Of a DNA stretch of 64,000 nt, positions 17,445-26,143 are shown in pieces. The notes beneath the pieces were generated by a model, which made no database searches, had not been told where the DNA came from, and was given only the letters and a program-made list of their open reading frames with translations. Every line of letters begins with the position of its first letter. Positions within the stretch are counted from its first letter, which is position 1. Position numbers and translations under genes: made by a program. Where the stretch lies: assembly GCF_009646115.1 (NCBI RefSeq), contig NZ_CP045720.1:2108001-2172000 (forward strand), written 5' to 3'. This stretch comes from Pantoea eucalypti. GTDB lineage: Bacteria > Pseudomonadota > Gammaproteobacteria > Enterobacterales > Enterobacteriaceae.

Positions 17445-18338
17445 TTACGAGAGATCGAGTGCCGCAAGCACCTCAGCAATCTGCTGGTTATCCGCATCAG
17501 AGAGTGGCAACAGCGGACGCGGCAGGCAGTCGCGTGCCGTCAGTCCCAGCAGACCTGCTGCGGCATTCATCACCCTGAAGCTGCCGCCGTGCTGGCGGAA
17601 CAGCGACCACAAAGGCTGCAGGCGCTCCGACTGCGCCCTGACGCTCTCATGATCACCTGCTGCTGCTGCGTCGGTCATTGCTTTCGCGACACGTGGGAAC
17701 AGCCCGCCGCACACGGAATACCAGCCATCACAGCCTGCAATCAACGCATTGGCAGCAGACGCGTCGCCGCTGATGCCAACCGACACGGAAGCAGGCAGTA
17801 TGTCGCGCAGTTGGGCCAGGCGATCATTTGCTGCCGATTGCGCCGCCGGAACACCGGGAATTTTTACCGACCCGATACCGGGAAGTGAGGCAATCCGGCT
17901 CAGTAACGCATCGGAGAACGTAAAATGGGTGGTGCGCGGATTGTCATAAATGCAGACTGGCACCGAGGCGTGTCGCGTCACGGTTTCAAACAGCGTAAAC
18001 ACCTCATCTTCTTTCAACGTCTGATACCCCAGCGGTGGCAGCAGTAAAGCGGCTGCGCCCGCCTGCTGCGCATCCTCTGCCAGCGCCAGCACCTCATCAG
18101 TATTTATCGCGCCAATGCAGATCATCACTGGAATCGCCTCCGCATTTTCAACGGCCCGCTCAGCAATGCGCCTGCGCTGTGCCCGTGTCAGCCAGGCGTA
18201 GCTGCCGGTGGACCCCAGCACGCCCAGAGAATCGACTTTTGCCTCCGTCAGCCTGCGCAGGATCCGAAGAAAGGCCGCTTCATCGGGTTTGCCATCGGCA
18301 AAAGGAGTAAGGGGAAAGGCACTGAGTCCGCTGAACAT
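17445..18338 (-). CDS. DHDPS-family aldolase/dehydratase (KDG aldolase-like)
   Basis: A 297-residue protein of the dihydrodipicolinate synthase superfamily. It has the loop VLGSTGSYAWLT (residues 40-51), catalytic-type Tyr131 in YDNPRTT and Schiff-base Lys159 in GSVKIPG. The second Ser in GSTGS replaces the usual Glu of DapA (GTTGE), so it is not DapA. It more likely cleaves or dehydrates a 2-keto-3-deoxy sugar acid. The ATG at 18338 (MFSGLSAFPLTP) has a GGAG site; the longer frame to 18413 does not fit the family. It lies in a region rich in sugar-acid genes. Confidence 0.83.
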   Translation of the reverse strand: MFSGLSAFPLTPFADGKPDEAAFLRILRRLTEAKVDSLGVLGSTGSYAWLTRAQRRRIAERAVENAEAIPVMICIGAINTDEVLALAEDAQQAGAAALLLPPLGYQTLKEDEVFTLFETVTRHASVPVCIYDNPRTTHFTFSDALLSRIASLPGIGSVKIPGVPAAQSAANDRLAQLRDILPASVSVGISGDASAANALIAGCDGWYSVCGGLFPRVAKAMTDAAAAGDHESVRAQSERLQPLWSLFRQHGGSFRVMNAAAGLLGLTARDCLPRPLLPLSDADNQQIAEVLAALDLS

Positions 18339-18477
18339 ACGCTTTGCTCCATCATGAGACTGTTCGGGCTGGTTATCACCTGTACAGTCATATTTCGTCA
18401 CTGGCCGAAGCATGGCTTTGCCCCGCCCGCTATTTTTGCGCTACAGCCCTTTTTGATCTTACCCAAAGGAAATAGCG

Positions 18478-18597
18478 ATGATTGCCGTACTGTTTGAAGC
18501 CGAGGCACGACCCGAACATCAGATGCGCTACCTGCAACTCTACGTACGTTTTTCGACATCACCGTTGCCTGATGCCTCCACGCCACCTCGGTCCTGA
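18478..18597 (+). pseudogene. Remnant of an antibiotic-biosynthesis-monooxygenase (ABM) family gene
   Basis: A good ribosome site (AAAGGA) and ATG open a reading MIAVLFEAEARPEHQMRYLQL. This matches the N-terminus of small ABM-domain proteins of about 100 residues. The sequence then loses similarity and stops after 39 codons. No continuation of the domain was found in the other frames downstream, so this looks like a decayed gene. Confidence 0.55.
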
Positions 18598-18895
18598 ACC
18601 TCTTTGCCCCCAGCATCGCTGACCTCTGGTCACGCCAGAATCTCCGTTTTAGACGGTAACACGCATATGAAATCTGTCACAATTCCGCAAACTTATCTCA
18701 CGCACGTTAACACGAGCAGAAAAACAGCCATCCGCTTCAACTTGCTGAATAAAATAGGTTTTATATGATAACCCCCAGAAATCATGTTCCCCACACATCA
18801 ATCAATGCCTTTTTTGCACTTATTTAGCGACGGGCGCTGATCCACTCTTCAGTAACAGGCGCGGCAAAAAGCGTCAAACCTTACTGGAGTTACTG

Positions 18896-20200
18896 ATGCA
18901 AACGACCTCACCCATGACTCATCGCGCCAGGATTGGCGCCATATTTCGTGTTACCTCCGGCAATTTCCTCGAACAGTTCGATTTCTTCCTGTTTGGTTTC
19001 TATGCCACTTACATCGCCCATACCTTTTTCCCGGCCAGCAGTGAGTTCGCCTCACTGATGATGACCTTTGCCGTGTTCGGCGCAGGATTCCTGATGCGCC
19101 CGATTGGCGCAGTGGTACTGGGAGCGTACATTGATAAGGTCGGTCGCCGTAAGGGCCTGATTGTCACGCTCTCCATCATGGCGGCAGGCACCTTTATGAT
19201 CGTGCTGATCCCCTCCTACCAGAGCATTGGCCTGTGGGCGCCGATGCTGGTGCTGATCGGTCGGTTGTTACAGGGCTTCTCCGCCGGAGCAGAGCTGGGC
19301 GGCGTGTCGGTCTATCTGGCGGAGATCGCTACGCCGGGCCGCAAGGGCTTCTACACCAGCTGGCAGTCGGGTAGCCAGCAGGTCGCCATTATGGTGGCGG
19401 CGGCGATGGGCTTTATCCTCAACGCCGTGCTGGAAGAGAGCGCCATCCGTGAATGGGGCTGGCGTATTCCGTTCCTGTTTGGCTGTCTGATTGTGCCGTT
19501 TATCTTCATATTGCGTCGCAAACTTGAAGAGACACAGGCGTTCAACAACCGTCGCAGCCATCCCGATGTGAAGCAGGTGTTCCGCATCCTGCTGGCTAAC
19601 TGGCAGGTGGTGATTGCCGGGATGCTGATGGTGGCGATGACCACCACGGCGTTTTACCTGATTACGGTTTATGCGCCGACCTTTGGCAAAAAAGTGCTGC
19701 TGCTCAGCGCCTCTGACAGCCTGCTGGTGACCTTGCTGGTAGCAGTGTCGAACTTTATCTGGCTGCCGATTGGCGGCGCGATCTCCGACCGCTTTGGCCG
19801 TAAGCCTGTACTGGTCGCCATGACACTGCTGGCGATCGTCACCACCTATCCGGCCCTGAGCATGCTGGCGGCGGCACCAGGCTTTTCGATGATGCTGGGT
19901 GTACTGCTGTGGCTGTCGATGATCTACGGGCTCTACAACGGCGCGATGATCCCGGCGCTGACCGAAATTATGCCCGCGGAAGTCCGTGTTGCGGGCTTCT
20001 CACTGGCCTACAGCCTGGCAACAGCGCTGTTCGGTGGTTTTACCCCGGTGATGTCAACCGGCCTGATTGAGATGACCGGCGATAAAGCCTCGCCAGGTTA
20101 CTGGATGAGTTTTGCGGCAGTTTGCGCTCTGGGCGCGACACTCTACCTCTATCGTCGTACCCGCAGTGCCGTCACGCCTGCCCATGAAACTGTTAGCTGA
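18896..20200 (+). CDS. CitA-like proton symporter (citrate/tricarboxylate type)
   Basis: A 434-residue MFS protein of the metabolite:H+ symporter family with 12 helices. Long stretches match the citrate/tricarballylate carriers CitA/TcuC ([96 protein letters not shown]). It would import a di- or tricarboxylate across the inner membrane. GGAG precedes the ATG. A periplasmic binding protein gene follows 10 bases later. About 300 bases upstream hold the monooxygenase remnant's tail and an AT-rich palindrome, but no gene. Confidence 0.88.
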   Translation: MQTTSPMTHRARIGAIFRVTSGNFLEQFDFFLFGFYATYIAHTFFPASSEFASLMMTFAVFGAGFLMRPIGAVVLGAYIDKVGRRKGLIVTLSIMAAGTFMIVLIPSYQSIGLWAPMLVLIGRLLQGFSAGAELGGVSVYLAEIATPGRKGFYTSWQSGSQQVAIMVAAAMGFILNAVLEESAIREWGWRIPFLFGCLIVPFIFILRRKLEETQAFNNRRSHPDVKQVFRILLANWQVVIAGMLMVAMTTTAFYLITVYAPTFGKKVLLLSASDSLLVTLLVAVSNFIWLPIGGAISDRFGRKPVLVAMTLLAIVTTYPALSMLAAAPGFSMMLGVLLWLSMIYGLYNGAMIPALTEIMPAEVRVAGFSLAYSLATALFGGFTPVMSTGLIEMTGDKASPGYWMSFAAVCALGATLYLYRRTRSAVTPAHETVS

Positions 20201-20210
20201 GGAACGGAAG

Positions 20211-21020
20211 ATGAAACTGAAAACGATGTCACTTTATGCTGCCCTGCTGTTTAGCGTGGCAGGCAGCGCCACGGCGCAGGCAAAAGAACTGACGGTAATG
20301 ATCTCCGGCGGGTTTAAAGCGGCGTGGGATACGCTGTCGCCACAATTCGCAAAACAGGAAGGGATCACCATCAACACCGTTGCTGGTCCGTCAATGGGTA
20401 AAACACCGCAAGCCATTCCAGCCCGGCTGGCACGCGGTGAACCGGCTGATGTGGTCATCATGGTTGGCGATGCGCTAAGCAATCTGCAAAAAGAGGGCGC
20501 GACGCTGCCAGGCTCACGGGTTGAACTGGCGGACTCCCGCATTGGCGCCGTCATTAAAAAGGGTGCCACACCCATTAAAATCGGCAGCGAAAGTGAGTTG
20601 CGTACTGCCCTGCTGAATGCCTCTTCCATCGCCTATTCTGACAGCGCCAGCGGCAAATATGTCAGCAGTCAGCTGTTCAAACGGCTGGGCATTGAGGATC
20701 AGGTTAAAGGCAAGGCGGTAGAAGTTGAACGCATCCCGGTCGCTTCCCAGGTTGCTGAAGGTAAATACGCCATCGGGTTTCAGCAGGTCAGTGAGCTGTT
20801 GCCTGTTTCAGGCGTAACCTTCATTGGTGAACTGCCGGACAAGCTGCAATACACCACTCGTTTTGCCGGTGCCGTGGTGCGCAGGTCAGCACAGCCAGAT
20901 GAGGCAGCGAAGCTGCTGCACTGGCTCGCCTCGCCCGAGGCTCAGCAGGCTGTCCACGCCAGCGGCCTGCACACCGTGAAAGCGTCAAAACCGGTTAAAG
21001 TCGCTGATACTGTTCAATGA
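20211..21020 (+). CDS. ModA-like periplasmic substrate-binding protein
   Basis: A 269-residue protein with a signal peptide (MKLKTMSLYAALLFSVAGSATAQA) and a type II periplasmic binding fold like ModA-related proteins (LTVMISGGFKAAWDTLSPQFAKQEG, GEPADVVIMVGDALSNLQKEG, SIAYSDSASGKYVSSQLFKRLGI, YAIGFQQVSELLPVSGVTFIGELPDKLQ). The start at 20211 has GAGGA upstream. It directly follows the CitA-like symporter with no ABC permease nearby. It may therefore serve the MFS carrier or act as a sensor, an unusual pairing. The ligand is probably an organic acid (inference). Confidence 0.8.
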   Translation: MKLKTMSLYAALLFSVAGSATAQAKELTVMISGGFKAAWDTLSPQFAKQEGITINTVAGPSMGKTPQAIPARLARGEPADVVIMVGDALSNLQKEGATLPGSRVELADSRIGAVIKKGATPIKIGSESELRTALLNASSIAYSDSASGKYVSSQLFKRLGIEDQVKGKAVEVERIPVASQVAEGKYAIGFQQVSELLPVSGVTFIGELPDKLQYTTRFAGAVVRRSAQPDEAAKLLHWLASPEAQQAVHASGLHTVKASKPVKVADTVQ

Positions 21021-21894
21021 TCAGGTTCTCCAGTTCGCTGGCGATATGTGACAGTATCCGGCCATTTTTGCGCAGCAGGCCCACAGTGCGTTTCACCGGT
21101 GGATCGGTTAACGGCACCGCCGTCAGCAGCGCGTGCTCGTAGCCAGGTAGCGACATGGCGGGGACGGCAGCAATGCCGAGCCCCGCCTCAACCATCCCCA
21201 GCATAGTTGTCACGTGCCGGGTTTCACAGACACAGGGCTTCTCCGGCATAACAGCCTGTAACGCCTGATCGAGCAGGTTACGGTTGCCGGAGGTTTTATC
21301 CAGCCCAATCCATTCATGCTGATAAAACGCCTGCCAGCTCAGGCTCTTTTTGCCTGCTATCGGATGGTCTCGCCTGCAGGCCGCCACGTACGGGTCATCC
21401 ATCAGCGGCTGAAAATGCACATCCGGCTGCGAGCGGCTGGAAAAACTGATGCCGAAGTCAGCCTGCCCGCCAATCACCGCGTCATAGACGTTAGCCGCAC
21501 TGCTGTCGATCAGTTTCACGCGTACGCGGGGATAGCGCACCTGAAACAGCCGGATGATGTTGGGCATGAAATAGTAGGCCGCTGACGGCACGCAGGCCAC
21601 AGTAATCAGTCCGGTGCGGGCTAAGCTCACCTCACTCAGATCGGCCATGACCTCTTCAAAATCGGCCAGCAGCTTTTCCGAACGCTGAGCAAACGCATGC
21701 CCTTTCAGCGTCAGCGTGACGCGGCGTGTGGTCCGCTCAAACAGCTTAATACCCAGCGTGGTTTCCAGCTTATCGATGCGGCGGCTTAGCGCCGACTGTG
21801 AAAGGCAGATCGATTCCGCCGCCAGGCGAAAATTACCAAACTCCACCAGCGCGCGAAAGGCGTAGAGATCGTTGAGATCGAAATTAACCGGCAT
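20995..21894 (-). CDS. LysR-family transcriptional regulator
   Basis: A 299-residue LTTR with an N-terminal winged helix (DLYAFRALVEFGNFRLAAESICLSQSALSRRIDKLETTLGIKLFERTTRRVTLTLKG) and a C-terminal effector domain. AAGGGAAGAG precedes the ATG. Its last 26 bases overlap the end of the convergent binding-protein gene. It probably regulates the symporter/binding-protein pair. Confidence 0.9.
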   Translation of the reverse strand: MPVNFDLNDLYAFRALVEFGNFRLAAESICLSQSALSRRIDKLETTLGIKLFERTTRRVTLTLKGHAFAQRSEKLLADFEEVMADLSEVSLARTGLITVACVPSAAYYFMPNIIRLFQVRYPRVRVKLIDSSAANVYDAVIGGQADFGISFSSRSQPDVHFQPLMDDPYVAACRRDHPIAGKKSLSWQAFYQHEWIGLDKTSGNRNLLDQALQAVMPEKPCVCETRHVTTMLGMVEAGLGIAAVPAMSLPGYEHALLTAVPLTDPPVKRTVGLLRKNGRILSHIASELENLIIEQYQRL

Positions 21895-21908
21895 GGTTTT
21901 CTCTTCCC

Positions 21909-22403
21909 TTAACCTGCATCAGACTTTTGTTCATCATTTTCATCGCCTTCCGTTTGACCAAAGTCGGACACGAATCTGCTGAGCAGTTGTTCCAGCGTTT
22001 CACGATCGCTTTCCGGCCAGTGCCGGAAGACGCGCTGATAAACCTGCACACGTTGCGCATCGATTTTATCCGTCATCGCTCTGCCATCCAGGGTGATTGC
22101 TGCCTCGTTAATTCTTTTGTCCTGCCGGTTTTTCTGCCGCCGGACCAGTCCGGTCTCTTCCAGTTTCGCGACCTGACGACTGACCGTGCTGTAGTCACGC
22201 CCTACCCGATCGGCCAGTTCACCCACGCCGATCGGCCCGAACCGGCTGACCTGCACCAGAAGCGGAAAAAGCGCCCGATCGAGGTCGATACCCGCCGCTT
22301 TAATCATCGCTACATCGCGCTGGGGCCGGTTAAGCGCGCCAGCAATCGTCAGCAGACAATTGTGCAGCGCATCGTATTTATGTGTATTTTGCACACTTTT
22401 CAT
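21909..22403 (-). CDS. MarR-family transcriptional regulator
   Basis: A 164-residue protein with the MarR winged helix (DRALFPLLVQVSRFGPIGVGELADRVGRDYSTVSRQVAKLEETGLVRRQKNRQDKRINEAAITLDGR). The start at 22403 (MKSVQNTHKY) is preferred to in-frame ATGs at 22412 and 22493, but no candidate has a strong ribosome site. It diverges from the oxidoreductase at 22477, with a palindrome between. Confidence 0.87.
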   Translation of the reverse strand: MKSVQNTHKYDALHNCLLTIAGALNRPQRDVAMIKAAGIDLDRALFPLLVQVSRFGPIGVGELADRVGRDYSTVSRQVAKLEETGLVRRQKNRQDKRINEAAITLDGRAMTDKIDAQRVQVYQRVFRHWPESDRETLEQLLSRFVSDFGQTEGDENDEQKSDAG

Positions 22404-22431
22404 TGACGCCATCCAGAGGCAGGAATAATGT

Positions 22432-22444
22432 GTGTACTTTACAC
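22432..22444. promoter_or_regulatory. Palindromic candidate MarR operator
   Basis: GTGTA-CTT-TACAC is a perfect inverted repeat between the MarR gene and the oxidoreductase. A related TGTGTATTTTGCACAC occurs at 22381-22396 inside the start of the MarR gene. Paired sites of this kind suit autoregulation plus control of the divergent gene. Confidence 0.55.
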
Positions 22445-22476
22445 TTAATTGCTTATTATTAGAAGGACAGCAACCT

Positions 22477-23412
22477 ATGAAAGCAGCCATCATTCGTCAG
22501 GCCGGTCAGAAACCACACTATGGGGATTTCCCCACTCCTCAGCCCGCTGAAAACCAACTGCTGGTTCGCGTGAAAGCCGCCGCCATGAGCCAGCTGGTCA
22601 AAGCACGGGCGGCAGGCACGCATTACAGCGCCACTGCGCCCTATCCTCTGGTGCCAGGCATTGACGGCACCGGTTACCTCGAAAACGGCGATGCCGTTTA
22701 CTTTCTGACCTTTGGTACCGCGTCGGGCAGCATGGCGGAAAGTGTGGTGGTCAATGCCCGCTGCGTCATTCCGCTTCCTCCAGCGCTGGACCCCGTGGTC
22801 GCCGCCGCGCTTGCCAATCCAGGCATGTCTTCATGGGCCGCACTCACCCGCCGGGCTGAACTGCGCAAAAGGGAAACCGTGTTGATTAACGGCGCAACCG
22901 GCACATCCGGCCGCCTGGCGATTCGCATCGCCCGCAGTCTTGGCGCGGGCAAAATTATTGCGACCGGCCGGAACCCGGAGATACTGCAGCAACTGCTTAA
23001 TGAGGGCGCAGACAGCGTCGTGACACTGGATGCTATGGCCGCTGAACTTCCTGCCCTGATGGCAGACGGCATTGATGTGGTGCTGGATTATCTCTGGGGT
23101 GAGAGCGCGCTGGCGATCATGGAAGCGGCGGTGCGAGGCGGTGATCATGTCGTTCGCTTCGTTCAGATTGGCTCACTCAGCGCACAGGAGATTCCTTTGC
23201 ACAGTCATTTGCTGCGTGCATCCGGGCTGACACTGATGGGGAGTGGTCTGGGCAGCGTATCCAACGCAGACCTGATTGACTCACTGGCAGAACTACTACA
23301 GGCTGCCGGGCAGCACGGCTTTTCGGTGCCTTTTAAACCACGGCCTCTTTCTGAGGTGGATACAGCATGGGATGAAGATGACAGCCGCTGTCGAACAGTG
23401 TTTACGCTGTAG
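22477..23412 (+). CDS. Zinc-independent alcohol dehydrogenase/quinone reductase-like enzyme
   Basis: A 311-residue MDR-superfamily protein with a GroES-like N-terminal domain (RVKAAAMSQLVKARAAG) and a Rossmann domain (VLINGATGTSGRLAIRIARSLGAGKIIATGRN). The catalytic zinc Cys/His set of true alcohol dehydrogenases is missing, as in NADPH quinone oxidoreductases. AGAAGGA fixes the start. It is divergent from a MarR regulator, a layout typical of reductases induced by electrophiles. Confidence 0.83.
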   Translation: MKAAIIRQAGQKPHYGDFPTPQPAENQLLVRVKAAAMSQLVKARAAGTHYSATAPYPLVPGIDGTGYLENGDAVYFLTFGTASGSMAESVVVNARCVIPLPPALDPVVAAALANPGMSSWAALTRRAELRKRETVLINGATGTSGRLAIRIARSLGAGKIIATGRNPEILQQLLNEGADSVVTLDAMAAELPALMADGIDVVLDYLWGESALAIMEAAVRGGDHVVRFVQIGSLSAQEIPLHSHLLRASGLTLMGSGLGSVSNADLIDSLAELLQAAGQHGFSVPFKPRPLSEVDTAWDEDDSRCRTVFTL

Positions 23413-23460
23413 TCTCCCGCGGCATCAACAGCGCGGGCCTGCCTGTCGGACAAGCCGCCA

Positions 23461-23901
23461 CTAACCTTCGGACGGCATCGGATGCAGAAAACGTTCAGGA
23501 TAATCGGGCGTGAGAACGTGCTGCTCACTGTAACGGCCAAACAGCTTATAGCGGTTTAACGCGATGCGGTCGTAAGCCGCGTTACTGATCACGTCCGGAA
23601 AGTGACGCAGCACCGCCAGCCCGCGCCAGGGTGCTGGCAGGTGCTGCATAACACGGAAAACCGCCTGCGCCCGCAGCCAGTGCTGATTACCATCAATGTA
23701 GACAAGGGTGCTGATATTCTCTTCCGGCAGTCCGGCCCAGCGCAACAGCGCTTTGCCCTGCTCGCTCTGCACCGAGGCAAAACGGACCTGCCGCGCCAGA
23801 TGGTGGCGCAGCAGAAACTGAACCCAACCATTACACAGCTTACAGACGCCGTCATAAAGCACGGCGCTTTCACCGGTTTGCAGATACGGGGGCGACGACA
23901 T
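23461..23901 (-). CDS. DCC-family (DUF393) thiol-disulfide oxidoreductase-like protein
   Basis: A 146-residue protein with the DxxCxxC signature YDGVCKLCNGWVQF (Cys20, Cys23) and the family's C-terminal YDRIALNRYKLFGRY. The ATG at 23901 has GAGGAGTTG upstream. Its start overlaps the end of the preceding kinase gene by 32 bases. It is the last gene of the leftward PTS-region gene string. Function in the family is little known. Confidence 0.83.
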   Translation of the reverse strand: MSSPPYLQTGESAVLYDGVCKLCNGWVQFLLRHHLARQVRFASVQSEQGKALLRWAGLPEENISTLVYIDGNQHWLRAQAVFRVMQHLPAPWRGLAVLRHFPDVISNAAYDRIALNRYKLFGRYSEQHVLTPDYPERFLHPMPSEG

Positions 23902-24493
23902 CCTGCAACTCCTCACTCCTCTGATGATGAGCTGAAGTGTAGCGGGTTCTGGTCAGTTGCTGTTGCAGCCAGTGGATAACGGCAGCGTGATCCTGGGCGC
24001 AGGCATCCACCTCAAACAACGGCCCCAGCGTCATTGGCCTGGCCTGTTGTGCCAGCTGATGAAGTTCAGGCAGGTACTCAGCGCCTGGATGCCCCGGCAG
24101 TCGCTGGGTCAGTCGCGCCTGATAGCGCGCCACCGCCACCTCCGGTTCAATCTTCAGCCACAGCTCAAGCACCTCTTCGACGCCCGCCTGTTGCAGTCCC
24201 TGCTCCAGCAGCGCGCGCGGCTGAAAACCAAACCAGGCATCGATCAGCCAGACCTGACTGGCGGGTGCCTGTTCGACGATGTTCCAGATCGCCTGATAGG
24301 CCGCGCAGCCCAGTTGCCGGTTACGCTGCCGATCGACCGGCGCAAAAGCGTGCATAAAAGGCTCTTTCAGGCTGTCCAGCGTCAGCACCGGCCAGCCAAA
24401 GTGTTGTGATAGCGCGTGCGTCAGGGTGCTCTTACCCGACGCCGGAATGCCGTTAACCAGCACCACGCGTTTAGGGGGGATATTTTGTGTCAT
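23870..24493 (-). CDS. P-loop small-molecule kinase-like protein
   Basis: A 207-residue protein with Walker A NGIPASGKST (residues 14-23), a VWLIDAWFGFQPR middle segment and an arginine-rich lid (ARYQARLTQRLPGHPG). This is an AAA_33-type metabolite kinase pattern. Its ATG overlaps the IIA stop by 4 bases (ATGA), so it is translated with the PTS operon. It may phosphorylate the sugar or a catabolic intermediate (inference). Confidence 0.75.
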   Translation of the reverse strand: MTQNIPPKRVVLVNGIPASGKSTLTHALSQHFGWPVLTLDSLKEPFMHAFAPVDRQRNRQLGCAAYQAIWNIVEQAPASQVWLIDAWFGFQPRALLEQGLQQAGVEEVLELWLKIEPEVAVARYQARLTQRLPGHPGAEYLPELHQLAQQARPMTLGPLFEVDACAQDHAAVIHWLQQQLTRTRYTSAHHQRSEELQDVVAPVSANR

Positions 24494-24927
24494 AGGATAT
24501 CGATAACCTCCGCGACACTGCTGGCCCGACGTAACCGGACCAGCGTCTCCTCATCCTCCAGCAGCGACACAATCGCGCGGATCCCCTCTTCAATGTGGGC
24601 GTTGCTGTCGCGCGCGCCAAACATAATCACAATGTCCGCCTTTTCACTGCCCTCAAACGAGATCGGTTTATTCAGCAGGATCATACTGAAACAGTCGCGG
24701 ATCACCCCCGCTTCCGGCCGGGCATGAGGAATGGCAATTCCCTCCTCAAAAACATAATACGCCCCATGGGCCAGGGTGTTGGCGATCACCGCATCCGGAT
24801 AGGTGGCGTCGAGATAGCCGCCGCTAACCAGCGGTTCGGCGGCCAGCGCGATAACCTGACGCCAGTCCGTGGCGTCGATGCCAATCTGAATGGCGTTGGC
24901 CTCTTGCAATAACTGCTTAATCGTCAT
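24490..24927 (-). CDS. PTS EIIA, fructose/mannitol (EIIA-2) type
   Basis: A 145-residue phosphocarrier with the active-site His68 in GIAIPHARPEAGV and the family helix AHIEEGIRAIVSLLEDEETL. It takes phosphate from HPr and gives it to the IIB in this operon. AAGGAGAG precedes the ATG. Confidence 0.9.
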   Translation of the reverse strand: MTIKQLLQEANAIQIGIDATDWRQVIALAAEPLVSGGYLDATYPDAVIANTLAHGAYYVFEEGIAIPHARPEAGVIRDCFSMILLNKPISFEGSEKADIVIMFGARDSNAHIEEGIRAIVSLLEDEETLVRLRRASSVAEVIDIL

Positions 24928-24936
24928 CAGCTCTCC

Positions 24937-25206
24937 TTAAATCGACTGGCGAACCACATTGCGTAATTCATCGATTTTGACAAACAGCGCATCAATTTCA
25001 TTACGATAGCGACGGCTTTTCGCAAATAAACTTAATGCCCGGTTATATTCCAGCATTAATTGTTTTTGCGTTTCGCCATCACGCGGGTTAATTGCGAGCT
25101 GCTGCTCCAGTTGCGTTATTTTCTCGCGACTGACTTCCGCCAGATGATCCTGCTGCTGCTCGCTGGGTTGTTCCGCAGCCGGAGACTTTTTTAAGAATCC
25201 AAACAT
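24937..25206 (-). CDS. Small charged coiled-coil protein in the PTS operon
   Basis: An 89-residue soluble protein, MFGFLKKSPAAEQ then mostly helical and charged (HLAEVSREKITQLEQQLAIN, FAKSRRYRNEIDALFVKIDE). CAGGAGAG supports the start. It sits between the aldolase and IIA genes in the same direction. I do not recognise a family; an accessory or scaffolding role in the operon is possible. Confidence 0.65.
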   Translation of the reverse strand: MFGFLKKSPAAEQPSEQQQDHLAEVSREKITQLEQQLAINPRDGETQKQLMLEYNRALSLFAKSRRYRNEIDALFVKIDELRNVVRQSI

Positions 25207-25300
25207 AGGCTCTCCTGCCCCCTATATGCCGGGGTGTCTCAGATTAATAGTGATGATAAAAACGTTTAACGCAATAATTCGGTGATGGCGACGCGGGTAA

Positions 25301-26143
25301 TTAACGGAATAACTGCATCTTCTCTACCAGCACATTGGTCACTGCATCATTGGCGGGCACCAGGAAATTACGCACGCTGTCATTGACCTTGCCTTTCTCA
25401 AAGGTCGATTTGCACTGCGCCACCCACTGCACATTCATTTCGGTGCCGACATTGACCTTCTCAATCCCGCTGCTTACCGCCAGTCGCATATCTTCATCGC
25501 TGACGCCGGTGCCACCGTGCAGCACCAGTGGCGTGTGGGTTGCCGCCGTAATATCCGCCAGGCGCTGATGCTGAATATGCGCCTTCCCGGTGTAAAGGCC
25601 ATGTACGGTGCCGATTGAGATTGCCAGCATATCAACGCCGGTCTCTTCAACGAAACGGCGTGCATCTTCCACCGGCGTAAACGCGATCGCCTCCATCTCC
25701 ACACATTTACCATCTTCCGAACCGCCAATCGCACCCAGTTCCGCTTCAACTGAAACATTATGCGGACGCGCCATATCAATCACCCGGCGGGTATTGGCAA
25801 TATTCTCTTCAATCGGCAGATGTGACCCGTCATACATCACGGAACTGAATCCGGCATCTATCGCCGTCTGAATCGCCGCTAAATCGGAACAGTGATCGAG
25901 ATGCAAACAGGTCGGCACATTCATACTCTCCGACAGCGATTTAATGGCATCGACCAGCAACTTATGACCGAGATATTTCGCCGTGCCGGTGGAGATCTGA
26001 ATCATTAAGGGACTGTTGGTCTTCTCTGCCGCTTTAAAATAAGCGGGCAACATTTCCAGGCAGTGAAGATTAAAAGAACCCACCGCTTTAAAGTCACGCT
26101 GTTTAGCCAGCTTTAACAGGTCGGCGAAATTATAAAGTTTCAT
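25301..26143 (-). CDS. Class II fructose/tagatose-bisphosphate aldolase family enzyme
   Basis: A 280-residue TIM-barrel aldolase. Zinc ligands are visible in HLDHCSD, VEAELGAIGG, SIGTVHGLYTG and VLHGGTGVSDEDM, and the phosphate loop is IEKVNVGTEMN. It is close in size to GatY/KbaY and FbaA-like enzymes. AGAGGA fixes the ATG at 26143, which overlaps the IIC gene by 14 bases; the longer frame to 26290 is an overlap artefact. It would split the bisphosphate made by the PFK-like kinase of this operon. Confidence 0.88.
   Translation of the reverse strand: MKLYNFADLLKLAKQRDFKAVGSFNLHCLEMLPAYFKAAEKTNSPLMIQISTGTAKYLGHKLLVDAIKSLSESMNVPTCLHLDHCSDLAAIQTAIDAGFSSVMYDGSHLPIEENIANTRRVIDMARPHNVSVEAELGAIGGSEDGKCVEMEAIAFTPVEDARRFVEETGVDMLAISIGTVHGLYTGKAHIQHQRLADITAATHTPLVLHGGTGVSDEDMRLAVSSGIEKVNVGTEMNVQWVAQCKSTFEKGKVNDSVRNFLVPANDAVTNVLVEKMQLFR

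Noticed and set aside
18748..18764. AATAAAATAGGTTTTAT palindrome upstream of the CitA-like gene as a third KdgR box
   Set aside because: It lacks the GAAAC/GTTTC core and is explained as well by AT-rich promoter DNA. Too weak to list as a site.
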